Source of the DNA: Salegentibacter holothuriorum
GTDB lineage: Bacteria; Bacteroidota; Bacteroidia; Flavobacteriales; Flavobacteriaceae
Direction: 5' to 3'
DNA: 64,000 bases
Assembly (NCBI RefSeq): GCF_900168045.1
Contig: NZ_FUYY01000007.1
Location: 1 to 64,000 of the forward strand
Position numbers and translations under genes: made by a program. The notes under the pieces were generated by a model. That model was not told where the DNA came from. It searched no databases and was given only the letters and a program-made list of their open reading frames with translations. Shown here one piece after another: positions 42,446 to 51,500 of this stretch (within the stretch, counting starts at the first letter, position 1; each line of letters starts with the position of its first letter).

Positions 42446-45400
42446 GTGTTGGGAAAAGTAAAATTAATTTGAAATTAGTAGTTTTTTCGATCTTTAGATC
42501 TCCTTTTAATTGCTTATTCATCATTCCTATAATTTTCATACCCATAGCCTGCTTTTGGCTCTCCTGGTTTTTAAAACTACCATTGTCAGAATATTCAAAT
42601 ACATACTTCTTATCCCGCTTTTCAAAATGTATGAAAATTTCTGGATGCTCGGTTTCCGCGAAAGCGTGTTTGTTTGAATTATTTATGAGTTCATTCAATA
42701 AAAGTGAAAAGGGGGTGGCTTGATTGATGCTTAAAATGGAAGCGTCTATGTTTAAATGATATGTTGCATTTACAGGAAAAAGCTTTTTGTAATAAGCTAC
42801 ACAATTTTCTATATTTTCTTTAAGAGAAATAAGATTCTGATTGCTTGAATTATACAAGAGGTTGTGAATACCTGCAATAGACTCTATCCTGCTTTGGCTA
42901 TCCTGTAATTTTGCTTTTAATTCCTCGTTTTTACTGTTTGCCATTTGCAAGCCTAATAGACCGGAAACAATTTGAAGGTTATTTTTAATCCTGTGATGAA
43001 TTTCTAACATCATAGTATTTTTGATTTTGGCTTCATTCAAAGCAATTTTATTTTTTGCAAATAATTTCTGTTTTACTTTATATTGATTAAACAGATATAG
43101 AACGGCGGTGAAAACAAATAGAAGAAACAGTAAAATAAACCACCAGGTTTTATAAAATACTTCTTCGGCAATGACTTTTAAAGTAATAGTCTCTCCTATC
43201 TTTTGTTTAGAAGCACTGTAGGCTTCAACCTGCAGGGTATAGATTCCTGCTGCCAGATTTGCAAATAAAATTTCTTTCCCAGCATAGGTGGTAAACCAGT
43301 CTAAGTTACTGGCGGAATTTAATAAGCGATACCGGTATTTAATATCCTGAGGTTTCATCTGTCCAAAAACAGATAGTGTTGCAGAAAACCTCCTGTATTC
43401 TGAAGGCAAAACGATCTCGCTGGTTTTGTTTAAAAAGGCGGGGGAAGTATTAATTTCCCAGCGATTGTTTTCTGAATTAAAAAATGAAACCGAAGTAAAG
43501 TGAGGTTGTACATTTAGATTATTTTCAACCAATTCATCAGGCTTAAAATAGCTTAGACCTTTATAGCTTCCCATTAGAATACTACCATCTTGCTCGTCTC
43601 TATAGGAGCTGAACCTATTACCTTCAAGCTCATAAATTCCATCTTTTTTAGTATATCTAATTATTTTTTTTGAAGATGGGTTGAAAGAAACAATTCCCGC
43701 ATAAGTATTTAGCCATAAAGTACCCGTATGGTCTGCAACCATACCTACTATTGATGCATTTAATGCATCTTCGTAAAAAAGATTTAATTTTTTAGTTGTT
43801 GTATTGAATGTATAAATTTCACCAAATTTCGTAGAAACCAGAATCCCATAATCTTTTAGGTGGCTTATGGACAGCAAATGATCTGTTTCTACATTTTTAA
43901 ATTCGTAGGTATTAAAGGTGCCATTTTCGTATTCAAAAATTCCCTGGGACGAGGTTGCATAAAGTATTTTGCCATCTGTAGTAAACTCCTTTACTTGTAT
44001 AGAATCGGTATTTAGAATTTTAGTAAATCTCTTTTCGTTAATACTGTATTTAGAAATCACACCTCTTTGATCTGCAGTAAACAGGGTGTCTTTTATTTTT
44101 ATGATTTCTTCACCATGTATTTTGATGGTTTTATCTTTAATTACTTTGTAATTCGAATCCAGGGTGTATAAATTATCAGAATCTCCAATTATAAATGTGT
44201 TGTCTTTCTCAATAAAAATATCCCTGGAGTAATTAATTGATAGCTCTCTAGGTCCCTCTAAAATCTTAATTCGTTCCTCTGTATTTTTTTTTACATCTAT
44301 GCTGTAAAATCCCTCAGTATCTGTTGCTACAATATAATTGTTATCCTTCAGCTTTTTAATGGCACGTATACTTTTACCTTTTAAAAAAGTTTTGATTTTA
44401 CTTTTAATAAGAGAATACGATTCTAAGGTGTTTCCGTTTAGAACTACCAGGTCTTTTCCAAATTCACTGTAAGCGGTTTTAGAAAAACTCTTTATTTGAA
44501 CTTTAGTGAGTAACTCCTTCTGGAAATCTTTAAATTTATACAGTTCAATTGCAGTATAATCACTAGCAATCTCATTTGAAAAGGCATATTTGGAATCTGG
44601 CGTAAATTCCAACATTTTATTTTTGCTAAGTAGATTACCGGTATTGGGTATTTCTATGAATTTTTTAAGTGCTTTATTGAATTTAAAAACATTTTTATAG
44701 TTATCCAGATATACGTAAAATGAATCATCGACTTTAAAAGAGGTATGAAAGGCCTTTGGAAAAAAATGAGTCTTATCACTAGCTTGAAAATCAGTTTCGC
44801 TTATTTTTTTTATAAATTTTCCTTCTTTATTCAAAAAATATCCTTCATTTTCAAATAGTAACTTAATAAGGGTATAGTCATCTAGAGTAATTGGATTTGC
44901 CAGAAACGGTTGAGTCACCGGTTTTTCAAAAGCAATAGAATCACTAAACTTTAAACTCAATTTCTCAAGTGCAGCACTATAGAATTTATTGTTTGACGTA
45001 AGGACTATACGGGTCGAATTCCCTGCAGCATAGGCTTCAGAAATTAAATAGTTCTTGTTTAGTTCATTATATTCTTTAACAGCCTTAATGGCTAAAGTTT
45101 CTGTGTTGATATAAAATAATTCTGCCCGGGCAGCCTGGTAATATAATTTTAGATAAAGGCCGTTGGCTTTATGTTTAAAGAAATGGCCTTCTTTAATTTT
45201 TTTATCAAAGGTCTTGGGTAATTTTAGCGTAAAGAAATTAGCCCCGTCAAAACGTTGAATAATAATTTCTTGCTCCCCTAAAATATATTCGTTTGAAAGT
45301 TTGTTCTCACCCAAAATCCACAGCCAGCCGTTTTTATCGTATATGGAATGGTAGGGATTGGAGATTAAATAACCGTCTCTAAATGAAAAGGTATTTTTAC

Positions 45401-45479
45401 TAATTAAGAGAGAACTTTCTTCCTGACACCAAAGTGATACTGAAAAAAGTAAAAAGAATAAAAAAACTAATTTTTTCAA
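42438..45479 (-). CDS. Membrane sensor kinase with beta-propeller-like sensor and HisKA_2 domain
   Basis: A 1013-residue kinase. A signal peptide ('LVFLFFLLFSVSLWCQ') is followed by a long periplasmic region (about 20-690) with propeller-like strands such as 'GTLWLNTYAGIVSFNPSSKK', then a Y_Y_Y-type domain (about 690-765, 'IKYRYRLLNSASNLDWFTTY'). One membrane helix is 'WFILLFLLFVFTAVLYLF'. The kinase core has a HisKA_2 box 'LEIHHRIKNNLQIVSGLLGLQ' with phospho-acceptor His, an N box 'LLLNELINNSNKHAF' and G box 'YSDNGSF'. It is the cognate kinase of the overlapping LytTR regulator. The kinase class differs from the LytS-type one at 8384. Ligand unknown. Confidence 0.87.
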   Translation of the reverse strand: MKKLVFLFFLLFSVSLWCQEESSLLISKNTFSFRDGYLISNPYHSIYDKNGWLWILGENKLSNEYILGEQEIIIQRFDGANFFTLKLPKTFDKKIKEGHFFKHKANGLYLKLYYQAARAELFYINTETLAIKAVKEYNELNKNYLISEAYAAGNSTRIVLTSNNKFYSAALEKLSLKFSDSIAFEKPVTQPFLANPITLDDYTLIKLLFENEGYFLNKEGKFIKKISETDFQASDKTHFFPKAFHTSFKVDDSFYVYLDNYKNVFKFNKALKKFIEIPNTGNLLSKNKMLEFTPDSKYAFSNEIASDYTAIELYKFKDFQKELLTKVQIKSFSKTAYSEFGKDLVVLNGNTLESYSLIKSKIKTFLKGKSIRAIKKLKDNNYIVATDTEGFYSIDVKKNTEERIKILEGPRELSINYSRDIFIEKDNTFIIGDSDNLYTLDSNYKVIKDKTIKIHGEEIIKIKDTLFTADQRGVISKYSINEKRFTKILNTDSIQVKEFTTDGKILYATSSQGIFEYENGTFNTYEFKNVETDHLLSISHLKDYGILVSTKFGEIYTFNTTTKKLNLFYEDALNASIVGMVADHTGTLWLNTYAGIVSFNPSSKKIIRYTKKDGIYELEGNRFSSYRDEQDGSILMGSYKGLSYFKPDELVENNLNVQPHFTSVSFFNSENNRWEINTSPAFLNKTSEIVLPSEYRRFSATLSVFGQMKPQDIKYRYRLLNSASNLDWFTTYAGKEILFANLAAGIYTLQVEAYSASKQKIGETITLKVIAEEVFYKTWWFILLFLLFVFTAVLYLFNQYKVKQKLFAKNKIALNEAKIKNTMMLEIHHRIKNNLQIVSGLLGLQMANSKNEELKAKLQDSQSRIESIAGIHNLLYNSSNQNLISLKENIENCVAYYKKLFPVNATYHLNIDASILSINQATPFSLLLNELINNSNKHAFAETEHPEIFIHFEKRDKKYVFEYSDNGSFKNQESQKQAMGMKIIGMMNKQLKGDLKIEKTTNFKLILLFPTHE

Positions 45480-45735
45480 TTTTTGATTTAAAATATGTTA
45501 AATCAAATGTAAAAAAGCATTATAGTTTTTTACGTAAAATAAATAATTATTTAAAAATATAAATTATTCATTTCAAAAGACATACTAGCACCTGTAAAAC
45601 GCTAAAAATTTTTCTCCTTAATACAAGTGTAAGACCTATTTAAATTTCATGAAATCTATCCAAAAGATGCATGGAGATTTAATAGCTATGGTAGCTTGGA
45701 TATTAATTCTGTTGGAATAATTTCATTAAAAAGAA
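45480..45735. other. Upstream region of the HisKA_2 kinase gene
   Basis: 256 bp of AT-rich DNA between the leftward kinase gene and the first direct-repeat promoter. No gene or hairpin of note was seen; it should hold the kinase promoter. Confidence 0.35.
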
Positions 45736-45804
45736 CCATTCACGACAAAAAAGTGGCCATCCACGACATTTTTTTTAAGTCCTCCTACTTCTTTTCTACT
45801 TTTG
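45736..45804 (+). promoter_or_regulatory. LytTR-like direct-repeat promoter 1
   Basis: CCATTCACGACA (45736-45747) and CCATCCACGACA (45757-45768) are direct repeats with 21-bp spacing, two helical turns, as expected for a LytTR dimer. TACTTTTG (45797-45804) is an exact TAnnTTTG -7 element 28 bp downstream. The same layout recurs at 46554. The regulator encoded at 41777-42445 is the natural candidate to bind. Confidence 0.65.
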
Positions 45805-45878
45805 GCGACAGAGTGTAAATATTCAACGTTTAAATACCAATTGATAAGATAGCGTCACGCTAAAAAGTAAATTTAAAA

Positions 45879-45904
45879 GACTAAAGACTAAAGACTAAAG
45901 ACTA
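45879..45904 (+). repeat. Tandem 7-bp repeat GACTAAA in a leader
   Basis: Three full copies of GACTAAA followed by GACTA, about 75 bp downstream of the predicted start of transcript 1. Short tandem arrays like this can change in copy number by slippage. It lies ahead of the small open frames in this region. Confidence 0.7.
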
Positions 45905-46045
45905 GAAATAAAATAAAGCTTACATGCTAAAGAAACAACTATAGGAGGTGCGGACCTGGAACCTCAAACCATAGTCGATTTAAATAAGCGACAGATAAAT
46001 GTATGAAAGGGACTAAGAGAAGAGGTTCTCTGACTAAGAACGGAT

Positions 46046-46201
46046 ATGGATAGAATGAACCAACTACTAAATTCTCTCTCATGGAGGGAGAAGGCTCTTT
46101 TAGAGGAGCAAGTAAGTTTAATTAATTACAATACTCATGAAAAATCGTTAAAAGACGAGTTTAGTAGTAGTGTTAAAAAGATAGAAGTAGAGACTTCATA
46201 A
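46046..46201 (+). CDS. Possible 51-aa peptide in the LytTR-driven transcript
   Basis: ATG 46046 opens a frame beginning 'MDRMNQLLNSLSWREKALLE' and ending '...KKIEVETS', an amphipathic, probably helical peptide with no signal or double-glycine leader. Just upstream lie shorter protein-like pieces in other frames, for example 'GGADLEPQTIVDLNKRQINV' (45945-46005, no start) and a 16-codon frame starting MKGTKRR. The pieces could be remains of one longer gene broken by frameshifts, or true tiny ORFs. The unit is bounded by the promoter at 45797 and the terminator at 46306. The evidence for translation is weak. Confidence 0.35.
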   Translation: MDRMNQLLNSLSWREKALLEEQVSLINYNTHEKSLKDEFSSSVKKIEVETS

Positions 46202-46305
46202 AGAATTAGTTTGGGGTTAATCCGATAATGGATATTGTTTAATTTATTTCTATTTGGGGATAGAATTATTTAGGTCTTATCCAAAAGTATATCGGATTAA
46301 TTTTA

Positions 46306-46336
46306 AAACCTTTCAGTTCGCTGAAAGGTTTTTTTA
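46306..46336 (+). terminator. Strong rho-independent terminator
   Basis: AAACCTTTCAG and CTGAAAGGTTT form a perfect 11-bp stem with a TTCG loop followed by a T-run. It closes the transcript expected from the promoter at 45797, giving an RNA of about 520 nt. Confidence 0.88.
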
Positions 46337-46553
46337 TGCACTCAGTAAATTTAATTTCATAACAAGGCTATGAGTCAAAAGACAACTGTTTTGGAATTAG
46401 CAACTCCAGATGATCATATTCTGCAACTAAATTCACAGAAATAATTAGGGGCTTAATAGCTATTACAGCTGGTTAGTAAGTCTGCTGAAATTTATTTCGA
46501 TATGTTTTTTGTGTCTAAAAAATATAAGAAACCCCTTCTTTTATTAAAAATAG
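46337..46553 (+). other. Spacer with a 24-codon open frame
   Basis: ATG 46370 to TAA 46444 encodes 24 codons starting MSQKTTVLELATPDD. The amino-acid composition looks plausible for a leader fragment, but nothing else supports it. No promoter sits directly upstream. Confidence 0.2.
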
Positions 46554-46622
46554 CCGTTCACGACAAAAAGGTGGCCGTTCACGACATTTTTTTTTAACAC
46601 ATCCGCTTCTTTCCTACTTTTA
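46554..46622 (+). promoter_or_regulatory. LytTR-like direct-repeat promoter 2
   Basis: CCGTTCACGACA occurs at 46554-46565 and again at 46575-46586, identical copies with 21-bp spacing. TACTTTTA (46615-46622) lies at the same 28-bp distance as the -7 element of promoter 1 and differs from the consensus at the last base. The duplicated layout shows that the site, its spacing and the -7 are a conserved unit. Confidence 0.65.
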
Positions 46623-47191
46623 TCGTTAAGTAATCAAAATAACTCTAGATCAACTGAAATTTAGCGTCTATATTATTATAGGAAATGATTGTCCGTAAAC
46701 AATGCGCAGTCTAAAGGTCTAACAAAAACGTCCCGACTGCGCTCAAGATGACCTATAAAGCTAAACTTTATCGCGGTGCAAATAATTCATTGTGTTCGTA
46801 AATTACTTTGAAGGAAAATGTATGTCATTTAATTGGCCTTAGAATGCAAAACAATAGGGGAAAACTCCCCTTTTATAATTTTAAAACGAATATTATTTTT
46901 GTGACTGCATTAGTTAACAAAACGTTAATAGACTAAACGAATTTGAATGACGGTAAAATTTGTTTTTAGCTTCATGGCCTTCTGAAACACTATTTTTAAG
47001 GTGAATATGACTATTCCGGTTGTTTTTTTTGAATTTAAATTTATATCTTTGTTGTTAAAATTTTAATAAAAATAAATCGTTCAGCAGTTTTTCTATGGTT
47101 AATCAAAGAATTAAATCATTATTGTGAATTTTAAGAAAATATTTCCAATTTACATCAGCCCACTTAGGTCAATTGATAATATGAGGATATA
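46623..47191 (+). other. Long leader ahead of the AraC-type gene
   Basis: It contains a REP-like segment at 46729-46752 (GTCCCGACTGCGCTC followed by AAGATGAC), a type repeated in many Flavobacteriia chromosomes. No gene of more than a few codons is supported. If promoter 2 drives the AraC gene, the leader would be about 560 nt. A -7-like TATCTTTG at 47052-47059 could instead serve as a nearer promoter. Confidence 0.4.
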
Positions 47192-48352
47192 ATGATTATA
47201 ATTTTATTGTTAGCTGCTATTTTCGGCTTTATTTTATCTAGCACCTTATTTTTTAAAAAGTCAACTAGCACCTTTGCTAATCGTATTTTAGGTAGTTTTT
47301 ATTTTTTATTATCGGTGTACGCCTTGCAGGCATATATTATAGATGGTGGTTTTTTAGAGCATTTCAAGTGGTTTTTTCTTTGGCCATTATTACCCTATCA
47401 TCTTCTATTTATTCCTATCTATTATTATTATAAAATCATTTTAACAAATCAGTTCAAATGGTATAAAGCAGAACTAATACTATTAATTCCTTTTGTTTTA
47501 GGCGTGATAGATGTTGGTTATGTTTATTTTCAACCGGAGAGTTATTATAATGATATTATTTCACAAACTATTTCCAATCCAAAGAAAAGATTAGGAGTAC
47601 ATTATTGGCTTTTGGACCTCGATCAACATCTTATTGTACGGAATGCGTGGCAATTAGGTGTTTTATTGTTTCTATCACCAAAAATATGGCTATTTATTAA
47701 AAAAGGTGATAATGATGAAATGAAAAATATCTTTAATAAATGGCTTATAGTCTTATGGAGTATTCTAACAATTATGGCGTTACTTACTATTGTTTATGCT
47801 TTAGAAAAAATGGAGCTTTTAAGTATTTTTGGGTCTCTTATTTTTATAAGTGAAAATAGTGGAATCATAACCTTTTTGCTTTATATAGCACTTTTCTTAA
47901 CCGGAGTTATTCCAATCTATTTTCCCGATATTTTGCACCGCTATCCTCAGCAGATAAAATCTTCTTCAACTATACAACCGGAAGTACAGCATGATAATCT
48001 AAAATTTGGCTTAAATGAGCAGGAGGTTCTTCTTAAACTAGAAAGTCTAAAAAGGAGTAAACTGTATCTAAAGCAAAATTTCAATCTTACAGAATGTGCT
48101 AATCAACTGCAAATGCCATCACATCATATTACATATTTTCTCAAGAGACAATATGAATTAAGTTTTGCAGCTTATAAGAATAGTTTACGCATGGAACATG
48201 CAAAGAAACTTATTGAAGATGGTTATTTGGAACAAAATACTATTGAAGCTTTAGCTAGTGAATGTGGTTTTGCCAATAGAACTTCTTTTAGCAAGGCTTT
48301 TAAAGTTCAGGAGAATGTAAGTCCAAGTCAGTATGGGTTAATCTTAAGATAG
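47192..48352 (+). CDS. Membrane-anchored AraC-family regulator
   Basis: A 386-residue protein. Residues about 1-245 hold seven or so membrane helices ('IIILLLAAIFGFILSSTLFF', 'FFLWPLLPYHLLFIPIYYYY', 'AELILLIPFVLGVIDVGYVY', 'ITFLLYIALFLTGVIPIYF'). After a linker, residues about 285-386 form an AraC-type double helix-turn-helix ('KSYLKQNF'-like 'SKLYLKQNFNLTECANQL', 'TIEALASECGFANRTSFSKA'). This layout senses a signal in the membrane and regulates DNA directly. It lies immediately upstream of, and in the same direction as, the T9SS adhesin gene, so control of that gene is a fair guess. Confidence 0.88.
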   Translation: MIIILLLAAIFGFILSSTLFFKKSTSTFANRILGSFYFLLSVYALQAYIIDGGFLEHFKWFFLWPLLPYHLLFIPIYYYYKIILTNQFKWYKAELILLIPFVLGVIDVGYVYFQPESYYNDIISQTISNPKKRLGVHYWLLDLDQHLIVRNAWQLGVLLFLSPKIWLFIKKGDNDEMKNIFNKWLIVLWSILTIMALLTIVYALEKMELLSIFGSLIFISENSGIITFLLYIALFLTGVIPIYFPDILHRYPQQIKSSSTIQPEVQHDNLKFGLNEQEVLLKLESLKRSKLYLKQNFNLTECANQLQMPSHHITYFLKRQYELSFAAYKNSLRMEHAKKLIEDGYLEQNTIEALASECGFANRTSFSKAFKVQENVSPSQYGLILR

Positions 48353-48386
48353 GCGGCACTCTCGAAATAGATTTTAAGAAAAGCAC

Positions 48387-48409
48387 GTGTCCAAATCGAA
48401 TTTGGACAC
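48387..48409. promoter_or_regulatory. Perfect 10-bp-arm palindrome before the adhesin gene
   Basis: GTGTCCAAAT and its inverse ATTTGGACAC flank CGA. Outside it, AAAGCA (48380-48385) pairs with TGCTTT (48415-48420), so a longer stem-loop is possible. It lies 35 bp after the AraC stop and about 185 bp before the adhesin start. It may be a terminator lacking a clean T-run, or an operator for the upstream regulator. Confidence 0.5.
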
Positions 48410-48593
48410 CATTTTGCTTTGATTTTAGGGGCTTTAACTTTTTTTTTAGATTTTTTTTGCAGAACGAATTAGGTGGGGCTAAATTCTATTGTAAAAGTTT
48501 TTTTTAAGTTTTAAAAGGACTGTTATAAAACCAATTTAAGAACCGCGTAGTTGGTCACGATACAATTTATAACTATCCTTAATCTACACTTTT

Positions 48594-51500
48594 ATGAAGA
48601 AACTTTTACTATTTATTGCTTTTATGCTAATAACTATAACCAGCTCTGCGCATACAGTTCAAACCTTCTGGGAACTTCGCGATGATGGTACCATACGTTT
48701 TTGGTTAGAACATTGGCACGGTAGTGTTAATGATAATTCTTTGGGGAGATATTATATTATTGTAAATCAAGGAAATGGTAATGAACAAATTTCAGGATCT
48801 GGTTATTATAATGAGACTTCATTTAATAATTTGCCGGTCCAGGGAACGGTAAATAACCGAGTTCAATGTCCAGGGCAAGCGAATACATATAACGAATGGG
48901 TGTATTATGATTTTTACCCTGCCAAATGTAACGAAGAAGTTACTATTACTTTCGTTGAGGGACCACCAGCGGAAACAATGGAAGCTTGTACTAATGGATT
49001 ATTTGGTTATTCCATTACAAAAACATTTAGCGATCAATCTGCCCCAACAATAACAGCAAATAACCTTGATGTTGGTACAAACCAGCAGAACTGTAAATAT
49101 ATTGCAGGTACATTTTCGAATGTTTCCATTGTAGATAATTGTGATGATAATCCGAACGTAACATATTCTGTGTCAGGCGTTAATATTGACCCACAAACTT
49201 ATGAGTTTGGTTTAGGTAGTACAACAGTAACGGTAACCGCTACTGATAATACCGGTCAACCCTCCAGAAATACAAGTTCCGAAACTTTTCAGGTGAATGT
49301 TAGTGATGACGATGCTCCAACCTTTACAAGTTTTCCAACCAATATTATGGTGAATGTGGACGCTGGGGTGTGCGGGGCAGTGGTGAATTACAATTCTCCT
49401 CAAGCTACCGATAATTGCGAAGCTAACCCTACGATTACTTTAGAGAATGGCTTTGCAAGTGGTGCTACTTTCCCTGTGGGACAAACCACAGTAACTTACA
49501 AGGTTTCTGATGGGACGAATAGTACGTCAAACTCCTTTACAGTAAAAGTTACTGATAATGAGTTTCCAACACTCAGCCTACAAACTCTAACAAAAAAACT
49601 TACTTCTATCAATGGGTTAACAGTTCCTGCTACAGATTTTATTACTTCTGTAAATGATAATTGTACTTATACTGTTTCTCCGGCTAATTTTAGCTTTAGT
49701 TGCGCTGATATAGGAACTCAACAAATAGCTGTGACGGTAGAAGATCCTTCTGGAAATCAAACAACCGAGAATACGAGTATCACTATAGAAGAACCAGATC
49801 CTCTAGTCGAGCCAAGTGAGGGTAATACTATATTTACTACATCACAGGACTTTGCTGTAGTTGATGCAGGCTTACTAATCAATTTAACGGATAATGTTGA
49901 TGGAGCTATCATTTCTATAAATGATAACTTTCAGTCGGGAGATGTTTTGGGATTACCCACAGGTTTTACTTTACCTTCAGGTGTAAATAGTAGTTATAAT
50001 CCATCAACCGGAGTTTTAACAATTTCTGGAACCATCACTCCACAAGAGCTACAGGATATTTTTCAGAATGTTCAGTTCAGTACTACTGGTGGTAGTACGC
50101 TACAGCGGGAAATAATCTTTAATATTGGAGCAGGAGTATCTAACTCAGATAATAATCATTATTACGAATATGTAAGTGGATCATTTACCTGGAGCCAGGC
50201 CAAGGCAGATGCGGCAACAAAAACCCTAAATGGTCTGCAGGGCTATCTAGCAACAGCTACTTCAGCTACAGAAAACGAATTTATTCGCACTAAACTATCG
50301 GGTGACGGTTGGATAGGTGGATCAGATAGTTTTTCTGAAATCAATTCAGCAGCAGGCAATACACTTTACAATAATCAAACTGAAGCGGAAGGAAAATGGC
50401 ATTGGATTACGGGACCCGAAGCCGGAACCCAATTTTCAAATGGTTCTCAAAGTTTAATTGGTCAGTTTGCGAACTGGAATGCTGCAGAGCCTAACAACTC
50501 TGGTGGTTCGGAGCACGCTCTTCAGATATATTATCAAAATGGTGGTTTATGGAATGACTTGAATGGAGGCAATAGTATGGGCTACATTGTAGAATACGGT
50601 GGTCTTGCCGGAGATGAATCTTGCTTTGAATATTCAGGCGTTAAGACAGTAGAATTGAATACACCTCCTCAAATTTCTGAGATAGCAGATATTGAGAACT
50701 GTCCTTCAGAATCATATAGTTTTACTGTTGACATAACAGATGTTGAAGACACCCATCAAAACCTAAATGTAGCAGCTACTTCAGATAATCAAAGCTTAGT
50801 GTCTGATGCTAATATTAGTGTTGCACATAATGGAACTAATTATGATGTGACCATAGTTCCTGTTGAAGGGATCCAGGCAACTTCAGAAATTACTATTACA
50901 GTTACTGATTCTAAAAATGCATCGTCAACTGAAGTTTTCAATTTTACTGCAATAGATAATGTATCTCCTGTTGTGCTTACTCAGAATATTGTAGTTCAGC
51001 TTGATGCTCAGGGAAATGCAACTATCACACCAGAATTAATCGACAATGGCTCTTCAGATAACTGTGAAATTGGAAGCATGAGTCTTGATATTACCGAATT
51101 AGGGTGTGAGAATGTGGGGCAAAACCTGGTAACGCTTACTGTAACTGATTTATACGATAACAAGTCTTCCGGAACCGCTCAAGTAATAGTTGAGGATAAT
51201 ATTTCACCCGAAATACTGGAACCTTCACAATTAGTTTTTGACTCTGACCCTGAAATGTGTGGAGCTTACATAGATCTACGATTTACAACTCAGGATAACT
51301 GTGCAACTACGGGAAATATAGCTTATAACGGAAATGCAGCTGGTGGCCTAACAGGATGGAATATCACGCAAAATGGTGGTAATGGTTGGACCGTAAATGG
51401 TAATGCTTTCAGAACGTCATATAGTCTTGGAAAGAAATCTCAGGTTATTGATTTAATGGCCCAGGGATATGATAGAGCACTACTGGATAGTGAGCCAGAA

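Noticed and set aside
45945-46005. Double-glycine-leader bacteriocin peptide
   Set aside because: A GG occurs near the beginning, but there is no start codon in frame, no core peptide follows, and no transporter or maturation enzyme is nearby.
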